From contig DCHC01000067.1 in NCBI GenBank assembly GCA_002314755.1, positions 8,321-45,377 of the forward strand: 37,057 bases of DNA, given 5' to 3'. Below are positions 32,680 to 37,057 of this stretch, one piece after another; the first letter of the stretch is position 1, and the number at the start of each line of letters is the position of its first letter. Under the pieces are notes generated by a model. That model saw only the letters and a program-made list of their open reading frames with translations, ran no database searches and had not been told where the DNA came from. The DNA comes from Faecalibacterium sp. UBA1762. GTDB lineage: Bacteria; Bacillota; Clostridia; Oscillospirales; Ruminococcaceae. A program made the position numbers and the translations under genes.

Positions 32680-34653
32680 TTATTTGTAACCGTAATTTTC
32701 ACACACATAGGTGAAATGAGGGTTGTAACAGGGGTCGCCGCTGTTTATCAGCCAACCGTATTTCGCAATAAATGCTGTCTTCTCCCGGTTATATCGCTGC
32801 AAATTTGCACCCGCAGTATCGTAACCGCGACTTTTGCTCTCGTAATGGGTCGCCTGAGCATAGGGAGTATAGACATTCCGCAGCCCCTTTTCCACCAGTC
32901 GCAAACAAAAATCAACATCGTTGTAGGCGACGGCAAAATCCAGCTCATCCAGCCCGTTCAGCTCCTGATATAAGGCTGCTTTCACCATCAGACAGGCTCC
33001 GGTGACCGCAAGATAATTCTGCGTGCTGACCAAACGGTTTAAATCGCCGCCGTTATCCGCATCCAGTGCTTTATGACTGTGCCCCGCGGTGCCTCCGATG
33101 CCAATGATTACCCCGGCGTGCTGAATCGTATGATCCGGATAGATCAACTTGCCGCCTACCGCGCCGATACCGGTTTGCTGGGAATAGCTGAGCATCTCCC
33201 GAACAAACCCAGGACGAGTTATCTCCATATCATTATTCAATAGCAGCAGATGCTCACCGGTCGCGGCACCGGCGCCAAAGTTATTGATGGCTGAAAAGTT
33301 AAAGCTACCCGGCCAGGTAACCACCCGCAGTCGGGGATATTTTTCCGCTGCTTTTTCATAATAAAGAAATGTTTCCGGATCGGTACTGTTGTTTTCAATA
33401 ACCAGTACCTCCATATTTCCCCAACCGGCATTGGCATACAGGCTTTTTAAACACCGTTCCAGATCATCAGAATGGTCCTTATTGGGAATCAGCACCGATA
33501 CACAAGGGTTTCCCTCTACCGCAATGGTCGGGTGATAGGTACCGGGGTACTGAGGTTGAGTTTCCACGCTTGCCGTCAGACCGATCCGCACAAAATGCGC
33601 CTCCAATGCCTTTCGGCCTGCTTCTAAAGCATAAGGCTTTGCGGAAATATCGCTTGCCGTACTTGTTGCATGACTGCGCCAGATATACAGCACCTGCGGA
33701 ATATGCGCAATTTTACCCGGTTGGTCAGCACACTGTTCCGTTAAACGCAGTATCAGGTCATAATCCTGTGCACCGTCGTACTGGCTGCGCTCTCCGCCGC
33801 CTGCCTTTTGCAGCAACTGTCTGCTGAACACAGAAAAGTGCGTAATATAATTGCAGCTTTGCAGCTGCTCCGGACACCAATCCGGCTTGAAGTGATACTG
33901 TACCAGCTTTTTCAGGTTGCCGTTCAAGACAATCTCATCCGAGTAGACAAACTGTGCGCCGTCCAGAATGCGCAGCACCGTCTCATGCAGTGCATTGGGC
34001 ATCAACAGGTCGTCATGATCCAGCAAAGCAAGGTAATCCCCGGTAGATGCCTCCAACGCATGGTTGGTGTTGCACGAGATATTTTCGTTCCGTTCAAGAC
34101 GCAGATATTTAATTCTGCTGTCACGGTATTTTTTAGCTCGCTTTTGCAGTCCGGATACCCCGCACTTTGGGGAAGCTGTTTCCCCCGGAGCCGGAGCGCC
34201 GGAAGCATCCGCCAAAACCAGTTCCCAATTGGGATAACTCTGTCTACGAACACTTTTCACCATATCATCGAAATATCCGATGGGTGTGTTCCATACAGGC
34301 ACTAAGATACTGATTTTAGGCAGTCCGTCAAAGTTGTTTTCAATTTTAGCATTGTCAAACGCGACAGCCCACCTGGCCCGCTGTGCCCTTAGCTCTCGTG
34401 CAAGCGGTATATCCGCCCGATGACGCCAGGTATCCCTATGCAGCATCAGGTTCACCCGAAAAGCAACCTCTCGCCAAAGTGCCTGCAGCCCGCGGGTGCG
34501 AAGACACCGCCAGCCCCGCTGCCAAAGCAAGCGCACTCTGGCCAGTTTGAGATTGCGGCAGATTGCCTTTCCTATGCTGTCCCGTTGGGGAATCGAATTC
34601 TCTGCCTGCTGCGCTTCCACTGCCGTTTGCTCAGTATTCCTTTTCTCTGCCAT
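32680..34653 (-). CDS. Two-domain family 2 glycosyltransferase (paralogue of the next gene)
   Basis: The 657-residue protein has the same tandem design as its downstream neighbour. A basic N-terminal leader is longer here (about 110 residues). GT-A domain 1 opens ISILVPVWNTPIGYFDDMVKS and contains LALLDHDDLLMPNA. GT-A domain 2 opens VSVLIPNKDHSDDLERCLKS and contains LLLLNNDMEIT. Blocks such as FNFSAINNFG, HAGVIIGIGGTAGHSHKALDA and FAVAYNDVDFCLRL are shared nearly word for word with the neighbour, which points to tandem duplication. ATG at 34653 is preferred (GAGG eight bases upstream); the frame extends to a TTG at 34704 without a ribosome site. It probably builds the glycan exported by the ABC system upstream. 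Confidence 0.88.
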   Translation of the reverse strand: MAEKRNTEQTAVEAQQAENSIPQRDSIGKAICRNLKLARVRLLWQRGWRCLRTRGLQALWREVAFRVNLMLHRDTWRHRADIPLARELRAQRARWAVAFDNAKIENNFDGLPKISILVPVWNTPIGYFDDMVKSVRRQSYPNWELVLADASGAPAPGETASPKCGVSGLQKRAKKYRDSRIKYLRLERNENISCNTNHALEASTGDYLALLDHDDLLMPNALHETVLRILDGAQFVYSDEIVLNGNLKKLVQYHFKPDWCPEQLQSCNYITHFSVFSRQLLQKAGGGERSQYDGAQDYDLILRLTEQCADQPGKIAHIPQVLYIWRSHATSTASDISAKPYALEAGRKALEAHFVRIGLTASVETQPQYPGTYHPTIAVEGNPCVSVLIPNKDHSDDLERCLKSLYANAGWGNMEVLVIENNSTDPETFLYYEKAAEKYPRLRVVTWPGSFNFSAINNFGAGAATGEHLLLLNNDMEITRPGFVREMLSYSQQTGIGAVGGKLIYPDHTIQHAGVIIGIGGTAGHSHKALDADNGGDLNRLVSTQNYLAVTGACLMVKAALYQELNGLDELDFAVAYNDVDFCLRLVEKGLRNVYTPYAQATHYESKSRGYDTAGANLQRYNREKTAFIAKYGWLINSGDPCYNPHFTYVCENYGYK

Positions 34654-34685
34654 CCGTTTATCCTCTTTCGGGTAGTAAATAAGAC

Positions 34686-34756
34686 CACCGCAAAACACTG
34701 ACAAACGCTGAGCGGAAGCTACTTCTACCCGTTTCGTTTGTCCGTGTATTGCGGTG
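34686..34756 (-). repeat. Long imperfect inverted repeat inside the polysaccharide operon
   Basis: Two 22-base arms (34686-34707 and 34735-34756) pair at 20 of 22 positions around a 27-base loop that holds a small inner hairpin. It fills most of the 111-base gap between the exporter ATPase and the first glycosyltransferase. The following bases are only mildly U-rich, so it may be an attenuator, an RNA-processing site or a small repeat element. Confidence 0.75.
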
Positions 34757-34764
34757 TCATTGCT

Positions 34765-35499
34765 TTATTTCGTAGCGCTACGGTAAGCTGCACAAACCTG
34801 ATTGGTAGGTCCGTCCATTATCAGCTCACCCTTATTGATCCATGCGACCTTATTGCACATGCGTTCAACCTGTTCAATGGAATGACTGACCAGAATAACC
34901 GTCGTACCGCCCTCCAGTAACTCTTTCATACGCTGCTCACATTTTTGCTGGAACAGAAAATCGCCCACCGACAGAATTTCATCGGCAATAAGAATATCCG
35001 GCTTGGTAATCGTGGCAATGGCAAATGCAATACGTGCCACCATACCGCTGGAATAGTTTTTCAAAGGTACATCCAAAAAATCACGCAGCTCGCTGAAATC
35101 CACTATTTCATCAAACTTTTCGTTCAGATAAGCGGGGGTAAAGCCCAGAACCGTACCGTTCAGGTAGATATTTTCCCGAGCAGTCAAATCCATATCGAAA
35201 CCTGCGCCCAACTCAATCAGCGGCGCAATGGTACCGTTCACATTACAGTAGCCTGCCGAAGGCTTGTACACGCCCGCTATTACCTTGAGTAGGGTAGATT
35301 TTCCGCTGCCGTTCAAGCCCACCAGACCGTAAAAGTCCCCTGGCTCTACGGTAAGATTAATATGCTTCAGGGCGTAAAACTCATCATACTGCAGCTTGCC
35401 CTTGATAAGGGCCATAAAATATTCTTTCATGCTCTCATGTTTTTCCTTGGACAGGTTAAAACACATAGAGACATCACGCACTTCAATCGCGTTTTTCAT
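34765..35499 (-). CDS. Polysaccharide/teichoic acid ABC exporter ATPase (TagH/RgpD/Wzt type)
   Basis: The 244-residue ATPase powers export of a lipid-linked polysaccharide with the permease upstream. The opening MKNAIEVRDVSMCFNLSKEKHESMKEYF is the hallmark of this subfamily. Walker A is GLNGSGKST (61-69), then LIELGAGFDMDLTARENIYLNG, the signature YSSGMVARIAFAIA, Walker B ILIADEILSVGD and the H-loop VSHSIEQV. There is no C-terminal carbohydrate-binding extension, unlike long Wzt proteins, so export probably does not depend on glycan-end recognition. ATG at 35499 follows GGAAAGGAAAG. Confidence 0.94.
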   Translation of the reverse strand: MKNAIEVRDVSMCFNLSKEKHESMKEYFMALIKGKLQYDEFYALKHINLTVEPGDFYGLVGLNGSGKSTLLKVIAGVYKPSAGYCNVNGTIAPLIELGAGFDMDLTARENIYLNGTVLGFTPAYLNEKFDEIVDFSELRDFLDVPLKNYSSGMVARIAFAIATITKPDILIADEILSVGDFLFQQKCEQRMKELLEGGTTVILVSHSIEQVERMCNKVAWINKGELIMDGPTNQVCAAYRSATK

Positions 35500-35552
35500 G
35501 GATGCTTTCCTTTCCGAGAATCGGGCGTAACGCCGCAATTCGCCGCTGTATC

Positions 35553-36359
35553 TTACAGATGCAGCACAAACTTATCCTGCTTTGCGCGGAAAGCCTGCAG
35601 CCCAACAAGTAGGCTGACCACAGCGCAGCCGCCGCAAACGATTATCATGTTCTGACTTAAGCCCTCTCCGGTCAACACGCACTTACGGAAACCGGTGATG
35701 TACCAGTACATCGGATTAAACTTGATAAATTTCTGAATCTCAGCGCCCATCTGTTCCGGATCGTAGAAAATAGCAGAAAAATACATCAAAGCGGTGCAAA
35801 AAACGCCCCATGCATGGATCACATCCCGGAAAAAGACGGTTGCCATAGCAAGAAACAGACCAATGCCCAAGGTAAAAACATATAGCGTAAGGAGGGGATA
35901 AATTGCCAGAAAAGCCGTCCAATAAAAACGGCAACCGGTACAGATCATTAAAATGATCAGTGCTACCAACGAAAAGAAGCAATTCACCAGGGCGAAGGTA
36001 ACCTTTTCCAATGGAAAGATATATTTGGGAATATACACTTTACGCAGCAAAGGCGCACTGCTGAGCACACTTTGCATCGCATTGGCAGTACCCTCGCTGA
36101 ACATACTGAAAAGAATCTGGCCAATCAACAGAAAAACGGCGAAATTATCAATACCACCGCCCTTGAGATTTTTGAAGATGCTGGAGAAAACAACATACAT
36201 TACCAAACTCATCAGGAGCGGATTTAAAACACTCCATACCACGCCCAGAACACTGCGCCGGTATTTCAGTTTAAAGTCGCGGCTGATCAGGTAAAAAATC
36301 AGGAAACGGTAACGCCAAAAATCCTGCAGATACAGTTTGAATTTTTCACGTTTGGACAC
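35553..36359 (-). CDS. ABC-2 type polysaccharide export permease (TagG/RgpC/Wzm type)
   Basis: The 268-residue membrane protein has six hydrophobic helices. Family features are FLISRDFKLKYRRSVLGVVWSVLNPLLMSLVMYVVFS near the N-terminus and IPKYIFPLEKVTFALVNCFFSL, FFRDVIHAWGVFCTALMYFSAIFYDPEQM and FNPMYWYITGFRKCVLTGEG further on. It forms the channel with the ATPase gene that follows. I chose GTG at 36359 because AAGGTGG lies eight bases upstream; a GTG at 36371 overlaps the rfbC stop but lacks a ribosome site. The gap to rfbC is five bases. Confidence 0.93.
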   Translation of the reverse strand: MSKREKFKLYLQDFWRYRFLIFYLISRDFKLKYRRSVLGVVWSVLNPLLMSLVMYVVFSSIFKNLKGGGIDNFAVFLLIGQILFSMFSEGTANAMQSVLSSAPLLRKVYIPKYIFPLEKVTFALVNCFFSLVALIILMICTGCRFYWTAFLAIYPLLTLYVFTLGIGLFLAMATVFFRDVIHAWGVFCTALMYFSAIFYDPEQMGAEIQKFIKFNPMYWYITGFRKCVLTGEGLSQNMIIVCGGCAVVSLLVGLQAFRAKQDKFVLHL

Positions 36360-36364
36360 AGCGT

Positions 36365-36931
36365 TTACCACCTTTCAAAATAGTCAAACTGCTGCTGGGC
36401 AAAGCCGGGGTGCAGCTGATCCTTGGCAGAAAGGTTGTATTCGCAGTCTACTGTCGGCCACTGTACCGCAATATCCGGATCATTAAAGGGAATGCCACCC
36501 TCGTCCCCGGGCGTATAATAATCCGTGCACTTGTAGGTAAACTCCGCAGTATCACTCAGCACCAGAAAACCGTGTGCAAAGCCTTCCGGAATGTAAAACT
36601 GACGCTTATTTTCGGCGGAAAGGGTAACGCCGTACCATTTTCCATAGGTCTCGCTACGGGGGCGCAGATCCACCGCAACGTCAAACACCTCGCCGCTGAC
36701 GACCCGCACCAGCTTGCCCTGAGGATGCTGCTTTTGAAAATGCAAGCCGCGCAAGACACCCTTGGTGCTGCTGGACTGATTGTCCTGTACAAACTCCTTA
36801 TCTATTCCTGCCGCCACAAACTCCTGCTTTTGATAGGTCTCCATAAAATAACCACGGGCATCTCCAAAAACAGTGGGTTCAATCACGGTAAGCCCTTGGA
36901 TACCCGTCGGAATAAAATTAAATTTTCCCAT
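36365..36931 (-). CDS. rfbC: dTDP-4-dehydrorhamnose 3,5-epimerase RfbC
   Basis: RfbC epimerises dTDP-4-keto-6-deoxyglucose at C3 and C5, the third step of dTDP-L-rhamnose synthesis. The 188-residue cupin has FGDARGYFMETYQ, the catalytic His64 in VLRGLHFQKQHPQGKLVRV, SGEVFDVAVDLRPRSETYGKWYG, YIPEGFAHGFLVLSDTAEFTYKC and FNDPDIAVQWP, all standard. ATG at 36931 follows AGGAG by nine bases. It is the first gene of the polysaccharide operon here; rfbA, rfbB and rfbD are not in the window. This links the exported glycan to rhamnose. Confidence 0.96.
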   Translation of the reverse strand: MGKFNFIPTGIQGLTVIEPTVFGDARGYFMETYQKQEFVAAGIDKEFVQDNQSSSTKGVLRGLHFQKQHPQGKLVRVVSGEVFDVAVDLRPRSETYGKWYGVTLSAENKRQFYIPEGFAHGFLVLSDTAEFTYKCTDYYTPGDEGGIPFNDPDIAVQWPTVDCEYNLSAKDQLHPGFAQQQFDYFERW

Positions 36932-36997
36932 ACGAAAAAGCTCCTCTATATATGCTGTAACCAAATTTGTGTGATAGAATCACAGTACATCAGTTTA

Positions 36998-37026
36998 ATT
37001 TTACCATAGAATAGTTGGTTTGGCAA
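36998..37026 (-). promoter_or_regulatory. Promoter of the rfbC-led polysaccharide operon
   Basis: On the minus strand TTGCCA (37026-37021), 17 bases, TAAAAT (37003-36998), about 60 bases before the rfbC ATG. Confidence 0.65.
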
Positions 37027-37057
37027 GAATAAACAGTCAAGTCCGAAATAGTGTGTA

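Overview
The window looks like chromosomal DNA of a low-to-mid-GC Bacillota, most likely class Clostridia and plausibly a gut Oscillospirales/Ruminococcaceae member. This is an inference from gene content: strong AGGAGG-type ribosome sites, a ClpE-type Clp ATPase with a Cys4 zinc finger, a group II ECF module, CvpA next to a DUF5711 protein, a DUF4358 lipoprotein, a Spo0A-like protein, a response regulator with a SARP-like output domain, and host-glycan-type glycosidases. No phage, insertion sequence, integrase or CRISPR array was seen.

Left third (1-10415, all minus). One long run starts at a clear promoter (10470-10498): ruvC-ruvA-ruvB (Holliday junction processing), an rRNA-type methyltransferase, ecfA1-ecfA2-ecfT (energising module of a vitamin/metal importer, no S component here), truA, a DUF5711 beta-propeller protein and cvpA. 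A partial ClpE-like ATPase follows and runs off the left edge. Gaps are mostly short or overlapping, so this is probably an operon or a few overlapping transcription units.

Middle (10416-24560). typA/bipA (plus, own promoter) and plsY (minus) converge on a bidirectional terminator. A HisJ-type PHP phosphatase (plus) converges on a Spo0A-like gene whose receiver domain has lost its phosphorylation residues. Next come a carbohydrate block on minus (class II aldolase, GH29-like protein, GH20-like hexosaminidase, a very large glycosidase of no family I can name), a DUF4358 lipoprotein, and apbE on plus under a strong promoter with a candidate operator.

Right third (24561-37057). rlmB is followed by a 996-residue protein with the eight-helix layout of a P1B metal ATPase, a disordered acidic N-terminal half, and no catalytic DKTGT. 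This is the most unusual gene in the window. Then come tRNA-Gly(CCC), an orphan response regulator, a candidate non-coding RNA with its own terminator, and tRNA-Tyr(GTA). The last 6 kb is a minus-strand surface-polysaccharide operon: rfbC (dTDP-rhamnose synthesis), an ABC-2 exporter permease and ATPase, and two paralogous glycosyltransferases that each carry two GT-A domains. It is driven from a promoter at 36998-37026 and interrupted by a long hairpin at 34686-34756.

All family calls come from reading motifs; no database search was run.
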